A stretch of DNA of 64,000 nucleotides from Candidatus Gerdarchaeota archaeon. Its GTDB lineage: Archaea > Asgardarchaeota > Heimdallarchaeia > JABLTI01. The notes under the pieces are model-generated. The model ran no database searches. It saw nothing but the letters and a program-made list of their open reading frames with translations, and had not been told where the DNA came from. The position numbers and the translations under genes are program-made. This document shows positions 7,829-16,756 of the stretch, one piece after another; positions within the stretch are counted from its first letter, which is position 1; each line of letters opens with the position of its first letter. Where the stretch lies: positions 1-64,000 of the forward strand of contig JAEORJ010000339.1 in NCBI GenBank assembly GCA_016840945.1. The letters run 5' to 3'.

Positions 7829-9709
7829 ATGACGGTCGATCAAAACTCTTCACCAATAGTTTTCGAAGTCTCAAATGAAATTGCTAATAAAATAGGTGGG
7901 ATCTATACTGTTATCGCTTCTAAAGCTAACGAAATGCAAAGAGCTTTAGGACCTGGTAATTATTTAGCTATAGGTCTTTACAACTCCTTCAAAGCACGTA
8001 ATGATTTTGAAGAACTAGAACCACCAAAGGATTTAGAGGAAACTTTCAATTTGGTCCGATCAGAAGGCATTGATGTAAAATATGGTCGTTGGATTGGTGG
8101 AGGATTGGTAGAAACTATCCTAGTAGACCCCTCTTTTCTATTAGATGTCCCCCTTGTTACAGGAAAATCAGAACGAAAAATAGATGAGATAAAAGGCATC
8201 CTGTGGGATTGGTTTAATATTGATTCTTTATGGATGCAAGAAGTATTTGATCCTATGGTTGCTTTTGGTTGGGCTGCAGGTGTGTTGATTGTTGCATTAA
8301 TTAACTCACCAAGATTCAAGGATAAGAATGTGGTTGCTCATTTTCATGAGTGGATATCAGGTCCAGGTTTGTTATATTTAAAACGTAATAACATAAAGAT
8401 ACCAACTGTATTTATGACTCATGCAACACAATTAGGACGAAATATCGCTATGGGCGATGAAGATATCAACGAAATATTAGATGAGTTTTTAGCTAAAAAT
8501 GAAACCATCCCACCACAAAAAGCCTATCAATACCATGTAGAAGGAACGCACCAAATTGAAGTAACATGTGCAAAGGAAGCAGATGTATTAATCACTGTTT
8601 CAGAAGCTGTTGCACGAGAAACTGAAGGCATACTTGGTAAAAAAGCTGATTTTGTAATACCAAATGGAATTAATCTTGAAAGTTTATCAAAAAAAGCGGA
8701 TTTGGGATTTAAGCATTTCAACGCAAGACGTAAGATAGCTCAATTTGTTGAAGCTTATTTTAACCGTTATTATAATATTGATTTAGAAAATCTTATGGTC
8801 ATCCATATATCAGGTAGATATGAATTTCACAACAAAGGTATTGATGTATTTCTTGAGTCATTAAAAATAGTAAATAATAAGTTGAATAAAACTAATTGCA
8901 AACGAAATGTCTTAGCATTTATCTGGGTACCAGCACCTGTGCGTGGAATAAAGCCTGACATCATGGATTCATTTACTCTAGCAAAGGAACAAAGAGAAAC
9001 TATACAAGCACCTCTAATTCGAATTGAAGAATGGCTATCTCATACTAGCACAGATTTCAAAGACCATTTAAAGAAGAAATCTTTGATTGAATTCTTCCTT
9101 GAATCTGAGATTGCTGAAATAAATAAAATAGCAGTCAAAGCTTCAAAAATGGATCCTGATAAATCAGTTTATCCTCCTATTTGTCCTTTTAATATGAATG
9201 AAAGAGATACTATCTTGCGAACAATAAATGAATTAAATCTATTAAATAAACCTGAAGATCGTGTGAAAATCATTTTCTATCCAACTTACTTATCAAGTAA
9301 TGATAAGCTATTGGAATTGAATTATTACGATGCTGTTGCTGGATGTGACATGGGAATTTATCCTTCAACTTACGAACCTTATGGTTTAACTCCGTTAGAA
9401 GCGTTGGCATTAGGTGTACCAGCAGTAACTACTGATTTATCAGGCTTTGGATTATTGGTCAATCAAATGGAAAAAGAGGATATCACTGGGATTTATGTTT
9501 TAAGAAGAAAAGGGCGAACAAATAAAGAAGCAGCTGATGATTTAGCTAAGATGATAATTACACATTCTAAAATGAGTACAGATGAAGTGCAAAATGCTAG
9601 AGAAAAAGCTAGGGAAATTTCAGAATTATATAGTTGGCGAAATATTATCAAAGAATATTTAGCAGCTTATAGAAAAGCGATTGAAATAATGGCTCAAAAG
9701 ACATCATGA
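7829..9709 (+). CDS. glycogen synthase, GT3 (animal/fungal) type
   Basis: Adds UDP-glucose (possibly ADP-glucose) to glycogen. The 626 residues align throughout with eukaryotic GYS, not bacterial GlgA: FEVSNEIANKIGGIYTV at the N-terminus, VVAHFHEW, THATQLGR, IPNGINLESL, SGRYEFHNKGIDVFLE, and the catalytic Glu pair in YEPYGLTPLEA. The arginine cluster that senses glucose-6-phosphate in eukaryotes is largely absent at the matching C-terminal helix (EVQNAREKAREI), so allosteric control probably differs. The ATG at 7829 has TGGAG about 17 bases upstream. The last six bases overlap the end of the convergent GTPase gene. No branching enzyme or phosphorylase is nearby. Confidence 0.9.
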   Translation: MTVDQNSSPIVFEVSNEIANKIGGIYTVIASKANEMQRALGPGNYLAIGLYNSFKARNDFEELEPPKDLEETFNLVRSEGIDVKYGRWIGGGLVETILVDPSFLLDVPLVTGKSERKIDEIKGILWDWFNIDSLWMQEVFDPMVAFGWAAGVLIVALINSPRFKDKNVVAHFHEWISGPGLLYLKRNNIKIPTVFMTHATQLGRNIAMGDEDINEILDEFLAKNETIPPQKAYQYHVEGTHQIEVTCAKEADVLITVSEAVARETEGILGKKADFVIPNGINLESLSKKADLGFKHFNARRKIAQFVEAYFNRYYNIDLENLMVIHISGRYEFHNKGIDVFLESLKIVNNKLNKTNCKRNVLAFIWVPAPVRGIKPDIMDSFTLAKEQRETIQAPLIRIEEWLSHTSTDFKDHLKKKSLIEFFLESEIAEINKIAVKASKMDPDKSVYPPICPFNMNERDTILRTINELNLLNKPEDRVKIIFYPTYLSSNDKLLELNYYDAVAGCDMGIYPSTYEPYGLTPLEALALGVPAVTTDLSGFGLLVNQMEKEDITGIYVLRRKGRTNKEAADDLAKMIITHSKMSTDEVQNAREKAREISELYSWRNIIKEYLAAYRKAIEIMAQKTS

Positions 9710-10717
9710 ACATTTTGATATATCTACAGATTTTCTTTCTTCAGTTAATTTTATATTTTCAATATCACTTTCAGTTATTTTGACACCAGATTTGATTTTA
9801 CGTTTAAGAGCTGAAAAGAGTATTTTATATAGGCATTCAGAGCACATTACTCCACCAGTAAGATGCATCATATTGTAGGAATCAATATACTCCTCTTTAC
9901 TAGCAGTAGTTCTTTCAACTTCTACTGCTGTATTGTCAGTCGCGCAATGAATATTATCATCTTGATCAGAAACAAAGATATTATTAAAACAAACCATCCT
10001 ATCTGATTCTTCAAATTCCTTTATAGTGTCCTTAATAACTTGTTCCTTATCATTAATATCCTTGGCAAATAAGCTTTCTAGTGGAACGACTTTTACTGGG
10101 GTGAAATTATCATGATTTATACAATAATGCCCATCTTGTAAATTGAGTAATAATGGACAAGGATTATAGTATTTTTTATCCGCAATTTCAGTGTAATCAA
10201 CCTCTAAAACTAATTGTTTTTTAGCTATTTTAGAATAGGTCCATTTGAACATCTCAACAAGACCTTTAGTGGTGACAGCACTGGTTTCAATGATATTCCA
10301 ATCGCGGTTCATTAATTCGGGAATAGCAGAAATTTTTTGCCCAATTTCATAAGCACCTAATGAATTTGGGATATCAATTTTATTAACTAACACCAAAATT
10401 GGTACAGCATTAGCTTCAGTCAAGATTAACATATTTTGAAATTCATGAATGGATTCATCCAATCGCTTATAATCACTTGCATCGATAACGTATAATATAA
10501 CATCAACAGCGTGAAGGTAATCTACCCAAAGTAATCGGAAGTTTTTCTGTCCACCCATGTCTAAAATACTAAAATCAAAACCAATTTCAGAGAAGAATAA
10601 TTGTTCAAGGTTAATACCAACTGTAGGGATTGTTTTAGTCAATTTATGTTTAGCAAAGATATCTATTATAGTAGTTTTCCCTGCATTATCTATGCCTACA
10701 AAACCTATAGTTGGCAA
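9704..10717 (-). CDS. Arf-family small GTPase with a Cys-rich C-terminal extension
   Basis: Residues 1-180 form a complete Arf/Arl-like G domain: P-loop GIDNAGKT, switch I IPTVGIN, switch II DMGGQKNFRLLW, NKID and ETSA. The N-terminus starts MPTIG, so the myristoylated Gly2 and amphipathic helix of true Arfs are missing. About 155 further residues carry scattered cysteines and histidines (NPCPL, YCINHDN, MVCFNN, IHCATD, VMCSECL), suggesting a metal-binding or disulfide-free Cys cluster used for partner binding. Such extended GTPases are frequent in Asgard genomes. The gene stands alone and converges on glycogen synthase; its start at 10717 is ATG. Its membrane or trafficking role is inferred from the family. 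Confidence 0.85.
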   Translation of the reverse strand: MPTIGFVGIDNAGKTTIIDIFAKHKLTKTIPTVGINLEQLFFSEIGFDFSILDMGGQKNFRLLWVDYLHAVDVILYVIDASDYKRLDESIHEFQNMLILTEANAVPILVLVNKIDIPNSLGAYEIGQKISAIPELMNRDWNIIETSAVTTKGLVEMFKWTYSKIAKKQLVLEVDYTEIADKKYYNPCPLLLNLQDGHYCINHDNFTPVKVVPLESLFAKDINDKEQVIKDTIKEFEESDRMVCFNNIFVSDQDDNIHCATDNTAVEVERTTASKEEYIDSYNMMHLTGGVMCSECLYKILFSALKRKIKSGVKITESDIENIKLTEERKSVDISKCS

Positions 10718-10922
10718 CTATTCAATTCTCCTTTAATCTAGCAAATGATTAAGATTAATAACCCATTAAATATAAGCAAAGAAAGGTTATTTGTTTTGAT
10801 TGATAAATATTATTTTAGTACCATTTTTCTTGAAGAGTTAATTTTACTGGAAATTGCATATATTTGATAATGCTTTTAGATGAACTAGTTATACAATATT
10901 CTTGTTATAAAGGTGAATTTTA

Positions 10923-11609
10923 TTGACAGTCAATGATGAACAAACCAACATTTCACTATCAGAAGAAGCGGAAAGCTCAGATGAGAGTGCCATAAATGAT
11001 TCCAAACTTAAAAAAGATGAATTTAAACCATTAGTTCAATTACCAAAATGGTTACGAATCATACTGATGATTATTCCTGGATTATTGATTGCTGGCTTTA
11101 TTGTTATCGTTGACAAATTTATTCATCCATTCCCTTTAGGTACCATAACACCACCCGCAGTTATGGCTATAGGTGGCATTGCTCTTTTTGGGATAGTTGT
11201 TTTTGGGGATATGATTTATCGTAATATCTTTGTGTATCGAATGCTACGAAAAGAATCTGCAAAATCAAAAGTCTACAAAGAAATCATAAAAGAGAAAAAA
11301 GCAGAGAAAGAAGCAAAAACTAGGCAAGAAATCATTGATGAAGAAGAGGATGATTACGAATATGATGATGATGAAGAAGAGCTTGAAGAGGATGAAGAAT
11401 TAGAAGAAGGGTTAGATGAGTTAGATGAGGAAATACCAGAGAAAGAAGAATACAGTTATGATATTGAGGAAGAAGATGAAACTTATCGAATCAAATCATA
11501 TGTTGTTCGTGGAGGAATAATAACCATCCTACTAGTAAATTCAGTTATTCTATTATTATCTGCTGCAATCTTTCAATATACTGTCTATGGTGGTTTCCAT
11601 GCAACTTAA
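10923..11609 (+). CDS. membrane protein with a long acidic cytoplasmic segment
   Basis: A 228-residue protein of unknown function. It has two hydrophobic segments near residues 45-65 and 77-95, then a charged helix (RKESAKSKVYKEI ...). A very acidic stretch rich in Glu and Asp spans about residues 138-185, and a third membrane span lies near the C-terminus (ITILLVNSVILLLSAAIF). The TTG start at 10923 is supported by AAAGGTGA 8 bases upstream. It lies upstream of glmS on the same strand with a 160-base gap. No family was recognised. Confidence 0.75.
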   Translation: MTVNDEQTNISLSEEAESSDESAINDSKLKKDEFKPLVQLPKWLRIILMIIPGLLIAGFIVIVDKFIHPFPLGTITPPAVMAIGGIALFGIVVFGDMIYRNIFVYRMLRKESAKSKVYKEIIKEKKAEKEAKTRQEIIDEEEDDYEYDDDEEELEEDEELEEGLDELDEEIPEKEEYSYDIEEEDETYRIKSYVVRGGIITILLVNSVILLLSAAIFQYTVYGGFHAT

Positions 11610-11769
11610 TCATATAAAAATACAATTATAGATTAATTGTCTTGAAAGAATGATTATTTTGAAACAAATTAAGAGGAAAAATTATATTCTATAATTATTT
11701 TTGCATAGTAGAATTCAAAAAAATCAATTCGGAATAATTTGTAATAAATAATAATGGTGACAATAAGAA

Positions 11770-13596
11770 ATGTGTGGTATTTTTGGTGTTGTAGCAAAAC
11801 AAGGAAATGTCGCTGAGAAATTATTAACTATTGGTAAAAGATTGGCTTACCGTGGATATGATAGTGCAGGTTTAGCCTTATATCATAATGGTGAAATTGA
11901 TCTAAGAAAAGATGTTGGCACTATTGATGGAGTAACTGAGTCGCTAAAATTAGCATCTATGATAGGTTCAATAGGGATTGGACAATTAAGATGGTCAACA
12001 TTTGGTCGACCAAGTAAAGTTAATGCTCAACCACATTTTGATTGTGATGGTGATATGGTTGGAGCCCATAATGGTAACATTGTAAGTTTTCATCAAACCA
12101 AAGAAAAGCTAGAGAAAGAAGGTCATAAGATTATTAGTCTGAATGATGGTGAAATTTGTGTTCACGCAGTAGAAAAGCATTATGACCTCGAAAAAGATAT
12201 GGTTAAAGGTATAATAGGGGGTATTAAAGAGATGGAAGGAGTCTTTGCTTTTGTGACTTTCCATAAAGATATGCCTAATCGCATCTTTGCTGTTAAAATG
12301 GGTTCTTCTCTCGTGATTGGTATTGGTGAAGGTGAAAACTACGTTGCTTCAGATTTGCCCTCAATTCTCCCATTAACCTCCAAATATGTACCCTTAAATG
12401 ATGGAGAAATTGTTGAACTTACTGCTGATTCATATAGAATATTTAGTGCAGAAGATGGTTCAGAAATAACACGAGAACCACGGATAACTGATTTATCAGC
12501 TGAAGATGCAGTGAAAGGAAGATTTGATTATTTCTTAACTAAAGAGATTCATGAGCAAGTTGACGCTTCTGAAAAGCTTGCATTGGGTTTAGAGAGTGAT
12601 GTTTTAGATGATATTGTAGATAAATTAGCAAAAGCTGATAAAGCTTTCTTGGTAGGTTGTGGTTCAAGTTTTAATGCTTGTAATGTTGGTTCTTATTATT
12701 TGAATAACGTTGCTGATGTATTATCCATCCCCGTAATAGGTGGACGCTTTTTTGAAGAATACAAAAACTATGATCCTGGTGATAAAACTGTCATGTTATG
12801 TGTCTCTCAAAGCGGGGAAACAAAAGATATTATCAATACTATGAATTTTGCTAAACCAAAAGGGTATCATATACTTGGAATGATTAATGTTCCTGGTTCT
12901 ACTGTTGAGCGAATGTCCGAAGCTTATGCTTATATTGGTGCTGGTATTGAAAGAAGCGTTCCTGCAACAAAAACCTATACCAACCAAGTGATTTTATTCC
13001 TAATTTTAGCAGCTCGAGTAGGTCATAAAAAAGGTCGCTTATCAGATGAGGAATTTGAATCATTGAAAAAAGAGATTCATTCACTCTCTAAATTAATTGG
13101 TGAAACCATAGAAGGTAGTGATCCTAAAGCGAAACAGCTAGCAAAGGAGTTGGGTAAAACTAAAGCAATGTCTTTGTTAGGGTATGGTATTACTCATGGC
13201 GTAGCATTAGAAGGTGCTCTAAAAATAAGAGAAATCAATTACATCTCAGCTGAAGCAATGTATTCTTCAGAATTTAAACACGGTCCACTTAGTATAGTTG
13301 AAGAAGGTTATCCGGTAATCTATGTGGTCGCCCCTGAAGACAAATATTACGTTACTTCTCATGTTTCTGAAGTTGAATGTCGAGATGGTCGTCCCATAGT
13401 TATTGGTGAACATATCGAAGGACTTGATAAACATGTCAAGTCAGGAGATTATTTTGAAATACCAAAATCATCGCAATTAATCTCACCAATTTTAGCAGCT
13501 ATTCCTTTACAATTATTGGCACTTTATATGTCTCTCGAACGAGGAATAGATCCTGATTACCCACGCAATCTATCAAAAACATTAACTGTTGACTAA
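11770..13596 (+). CDS. glmS: glutamine--fructose-6-phosphate aminotransferase (isomerizing)
   Basis: Makes glucosamine-6-phosphate from fructose-6-phosphate and glutamine, the entry to amino sugars for surface glycans. The 608 residues begin with the nucleophile Cys2 in MCGIFGV, followed by the glutaminase motifs YRGYDSAG, GQLRWSTFGRPS and AHNGNI. Two SIS domains follow (CGSSFNAC, SQSGETKDI, SEFKHGP), with the C-terminal LSKTLTVD tail that closes the ammonia channel. It is full length and follows typical GlmS order. The aldolase gene starts 67 bases downstream on the same strand, so the two fructose-phosphate enzymes may be co-transcribed. Confidence 0.95.
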   Translation: MCGIFGVVAKQGNVAEKLLTIGKRLAYRGYDSAGLALYHNGEIDLRKDVGTIDGVTESLKLASMIGSIGIGQLRWSTFGRPSKVNAQPHFDCDGDMVGAHNGNIVSFHQTKEKLEKEGHKIISLNDGEICVHAVEKHYDLEKDMVKGIIGGIKEMEGVFAFVTFHKDMPNRIFAVKMGSSLVIGIGEGENYVASDLPSILPLTSKYVPLNDGEIVELTADSYRIFSAEDGSEITREPRITDLSAEDAVKGRFDYFLTKEIHEQVDASEKLALGLESDVLDDIVDKLAKADKAFLVGCGSSFNACNVGSYYLNNVADVLSIPVIGGRFFEEYKNYDPGDKTVMLCVSQSGETKDIINTMNFAKPKGYHILGMINVPGSTVERMSEAYAYIGAGIERSVPATKTYTNQVILFLILAARVGHKKGRLSDEEFESLKKEIHSLSKLIGETIEGSDPKAKQLAKELGKTKAMSLLGYGITHGVALEGALKIREINYISAEAMYSSEFKHGPLSIVEEGYPVIYVVAPEDKYYVTSHVSEVECRDGRPIVIGEHIEGLDKHVKSGDYFEIPKSSQLISPILAAIPLQLLALYMSLERGIDPDYPRNLSKTLTVD

Positions 13597-13663
13597 ATGA
13601 CTTGAACAATCACGAGTTAAATTTAAGTGTAAGATAATATCTAATTAATCCGAAGGGAATGAA

Positions 13664-14629
13664 ATGGTTCACTATTCAGAATTGGGTTTTGTAAACACCC
13701 GAGAAATGTTTAAACATGCAATGGAAAATGGCTATGCTGTTCCAGCATATAATTTTAACAACATGGAACAGTTACAAGCAATTGTTTTAGCTTGTGTAGA
13801 AAGCAAGTCTCCTGTAATCCTCCAAGTTTCAAAAGGAGCTAGGAAATATGCTAATCAAACTCTCCTTCAATACATGGCAGAAGGAGCTGTAAAATATAAA
13901 GATGAACTTGGAGGTAAAATTCCCATGGCTCTCCATCTTGACCATGGTGATTCTTTTGAATTAGCAAAATCTTGTATCGATATGGGCTTTTCTTCAGTAA
14001 TGTATGATGGTTCTCATCTTCCTTATGAGGAAAATATTACCAACACAATTAAAGTTGTAGAATATGCAAAAGAATTTGATATTACTGTTGAAGCAGAATT
14101 AGGAGTACTAGCTGGTATTGAGGAACACGTTTCATCTGAAGAAAGTCATTACACAAAACCAGAAGAAGTTGAAGATTTTGTTACAAGAACTGGTTGTGAT
14201 AGTTTAGCTATTTCTATAGGTACATCACATGGTGCTTATAAATTTAAACCAGGACAACCAGCACCACCCTTAAGATTTGATATTTTAGAAGAAGTGCAAA
14301 AACGCCTTCCAGGTTTTCCTATTGTATTACATGGAAGTTCATCTGTTCCACAGGAATATGTAGACATAATAAACAAGTACGGTGGGAATATGCCAGGTGC
14401 AATTGGTGTCCCAGAAGAACAATTACGCAAAGCTGCTGCAATGAATGTTTGTAAGATAAATATTGATTCTGATGGACGATTGGTTATCACCGCAATAATC
14501 CGTAAAGTTTTAGCTGAAAATCCTGGTGAGTTTGATCCAAGGAAATATCTTGGTCCTGCTCGAGATGAGCTTAAGAAATTACTAATTCACAAAAATAAAA
14601 ATGTTTTAGGTTCTGCAGATAGATATTAA
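13664..14629 (+). CDS. fba: class II (zinc) fructose-bisphosphate aldolase family
   Basis: Reversible aldol cleavage of fructose-1,6-bisphosphate. The 321-residue barrel has VPAYNFNNMEQ, the catalytic and zinc-binding HLDHGDS, YDGSHLPYEENI, EAELGVLAG, GTSHGAYK and VLHGSSSVP, which are the class II zinc ligands and phosphate sites. It ends without the long loop insert of class IIA enzymes; a tagatose-bisphosphate aldolase activity cannot be excluded from sequence. The ATG at 13664 has GAAGGGAATGAA just upstream. Most archaea use a class I or bifunctional FBPA/P, so a class II enzyme here suggests an acquisition from bacteria (inference). Confidence 0.87.
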   Translation: MVHYSELGFVNTREMFKHAMENGYAVPAYNFNNMEQLQAIVLACVESKSPVILQVSKGARKYANQTLLQYMAEGAVKYKDELGGKIPMALHLDHGDSFELAKSCIDMGFSSVMYDGSHLPYEENITNTIKVVEYAKEFDITVEAELGVLAGIEEHVSSEESHYTKPEEVEDFVTRTGCDSLAISIGTSHGAYKFKPGQPAPPLRFDILEEVQKRLPGFPIVLHGSSSVPQEYVDIINKYGGNMPGAIGVPEEQLRKAAAMNVCKINIDSDGRLVITAIIRKVLAENPGEFDPRKYLGPARDELKKLLIHKNKNVLGSADRY

Positions 14630-14649
14630 AGAAGACAGTAGTCTTCTTT
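14628..14649. terminator. bidirectional terminator after the aldolase
   Basis: A 9-bp perfect stem, AAAGAAGAC and GTCTTCTTT, with loop AGTA, followed by TTATTTTAATTTTT on the + strand. It covers the two convergent stops. Confidence 0.65.
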
Positions 14650-14897
14650 TATTTTAATTTTTCAATTGCTGTTTTAAAGTCCTCTTCAGCTATCCAACCA
14701 CCAAGCTTTTCTTCGCCAATAATTAGCGTTGGAATTGTTTTAATGTTATATTTCTTTACTTCCTTAAATTGAAAGGCAAAGTTATATTTAGTAACTTGGA
14801 TATCAGGATGAGTTGCTTCCATTTCCTTTAACCAACGGTTAACACGAACACATTTTGGGCAAAGTGGTGCAGCGATATAGATTATTTCTTTTGACAT
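14649..14897 (-). CDS. small thioredoxin/glutaredoxin-fold protein (CPKC)
   Basis: An 82-residue thioredoxin-fold protein with the redox pair in PLCPKC (Cys13 and Cys16) and the cis-proline segment KTIPTLIIG. The frame opens further to a TTG at 14927, but the ATG at 14897 sits seven bases after CAAGGT and places the first beta strand (EIIYIAAP) directly at the N-terminus, as in the family. A role in thiol-disulfide exchange or as a glutaredoxin-like electron carrier is likely; its partner is unknown. It is monocistronic and diverges from sdhA. Confidence 0.78.
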   Translation of the reverse strand: MSKEIIYIAAPLCPKCVRVNRWLKEMEATHPDIQVTKYNFAFQFKEVKKYNIKTIPTLIIGEEKLGGWIAEEDFKTAIEKLK

Positions 14898-15043
14898 TTT
14901 AATACCTTGATTAGTGATTTTTTGCAATCTTTAAATCTTTATTTATTCAGTATAGATATTTGGCTTTATTTTTTTAAAAGATAAGTCTTTATTTAATATT
15001 AGAGAACTGTTCATTAATTCATTTAACTAGGAAGGTATTATTT

Positions 15044-16756
15044 TTGAAAGTCGAAGAGTTCGATGCAGTAATTGTTGGTGGTGGACTTAGTGGGCTACGA
15101 TCTGCATTAGAATTATCAACTAAGTGGAATGTCGCAGTTATTAGCAAAGTACATCCTGTAAGGAGCCATTCTGGAGCAGCTCAAGGGGGAATAAATGCTG
15201 CCTTAGGGAACACTCAAGCTGGTAAGGATGATACAACAGAAAGACATGCCTATGACACTGTCTATGGTTCAGATTATTTAGCTGATCAAGATGTTGTGAA
15301 AGTTCTTTGTGATGAAGCACCTAAAATAGTAAGGGAATTGGAAAGCATGGGTGCACCATTTTCAAGGTTGGAATCAGGACTAATAGCTCAAAGACCATTT
15401 GGTGGTGCAGGTTTTCCAAGAACATGTTATGCCGGTGATAGAACTGGTCACGTTCTTCTACATACGCTATATGAACAATGTGTTCGATTTAATGTAAAAT
15501 TTTACGATGAATTTTATCTTATTGATCTTATTTCTGTAGATAACCACATTACAGGTTTATTAGCTATGGATATGGTTTCAGGAGAATTAATTATTTTTAG
15601 AGCTGATAATATTGTTTTAGCTACAGGTGGTCATGGCCGTATTTATAAACGTTCAACAAATGCATTGATTAATACAGGAGATGGATTAGGAGCTGCTTTC
15701 CGTATTGGGATACCAATGCAAGATTGCGAATTCGTTCAATTCCACCCAACCACTCTTTACGGTACAAATATTCTCATGACAGAAGGAGCAAGAGGAGAAG
15801 GAGGAATATTAGTTAATAAAGATGGTGAACGTTTTATGAAAAACGTCGCTCCAACAGCAATGGAGCTAGCACCTCGAGACATTGTGGCTAGAGCTATTGA
15901 AACTGAAATTCAAGAAGGACGAGGATTTGAGGATGGTTATGTTCACTTGGATTTAACGCACCTAGGTAAAGAGAAAATTATGGAACGTCTACCTGGTATA
16001 AGAGAAATCTCGATGTTTTTTGCGGGAGTTGATCCGATAGAAAAACCAATTCCTGTTCAACCAGGACAACATTACTCTATGGGTGGTATAGCATCTCGAT
16101 ATAAAGGATTCATTGGAGAAACACCAGTAGAAGGCTTATATGCTATAGGCGAAAATTCATGTCTTTCTGTGCATGGTGCTAATAGATTAGGTGGAAACTC
16201 ATTATTAGAAACAGTTGTCTTTGGTCGATATGTAGCTCGGAATCTCCTAAATCAAAGATCAAAATCTCCAATAACCAAAGAACAAAAACTAAAGGCAGAA
16301 GAAAAAGCACATCAATCAATTGAGACTCTATATAAATTATGGAGTAAAAACACTGGTAAGAAACCAATAGAAATTAGAGATGAAATGAAATTAATTATGG
16401 ATACCAATGTTGGTGTGTATCGAGAAGCAGGAAAGTTACAAGCAGCACTAACGATCATACAAAAGCTACAAAAAGAATTCAAAAATGTTCAACAAGAAAC
16501 CGATGAACGGAAATTTAACTTTGGATTAATAAGGACTTTAGAGCTTAGAAATATGATTGATATTGCGGAAGTGACTGCTTTTGGAGCTCTCTGGCGAAAA
16601 GAAAGTAGAGGGGCTCATTTTAGGACAGATTATCCAAAAAGAGATGATAAGAAATTCCTAGTACATTCTTTGGTAACAAAAGGTAAAGATGGGTTGGTAA
16701 TGAATACCAAACCTGTAACATTAGGATTCTTCCCAGTAAAGGAGCGTGCGTATTAA
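15044..16756 (+). CDS. sdhA: succinate dehydrogenase/fumarate reductase flavoprotein subunit
   Basis: The 570-residue FAD subunit oxidises succinate or reduces fumarate. It shows the N-terminal GGGLSGLRSALE dinucleotide fold, the histidine of RSHSGAAQGG in the position that carries covalent FAD, the active-site region MTEGARGEGGIL, and the C-terminal HGANRLGGNSLLE. The start is TTG at 15044 preceded by AGGAAGG. Its stop overlaps the sdhB start (TAATG), indicating translational coupling. No sdhC or sdhD follows, so the complex would be soluble or use an anchor encoded elsewhere. An aspartate oxidase is less likely because sdhB is adjacent. Confidence 0.92.
   Translation: MKVEEFDAVIVGGGLSGLRSALELSTKWNVAVISKVHPVRSHSGAAQGGINAALGNTQAGKDDTTERHAYDTVYGSDYLADQDVVKVLCDEAPKIVRELESMGAPFSRLESGLIAQRPFGGAGFPRTCYAGDRTGHVLLHTLYEQCVRFNVKFYDEFYLIDLISVDNHITGLLAMDMVSGELIIFRADNIVLATGGHGRIYKRSTNALINTGDGLGAAFRIGIPMQDCEFVQFHPTTLYGTNILMTEGARGEGGILVNKDGERFMKNVAPTAMELAPRDIVARAIETEIQEGRGFEDGYVHLDLTHLGKEKIMERLPGIREISMFFAGVDPIEKPIPVQPGQHYSMGGIASRYKGFIGETPVEGLYAIGENSCLSVHGANRLGGNSLLETVVFGRYVARNLLNQRSKSPITKEQKLKAEEKAHQSIETLYKLWSKNTGKKPIEIRDEMKLIMDTNVGVYREAGKLQAALTIIQKLQKEFKNVQQETDERKFNFGLIRTLELRNMIDIAEVTAFGALWRKESRGAHFRTDYPKRDDKKFLVHSLVTKGKDGLVMNTKPVTLGFFPVKERAY

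Noticed and set aside
7978..8319. 113-codon minus-strand frame inside glycogen synthase
   Set aside because: It is a shadow of a strongly conserved gene on the plus strand.
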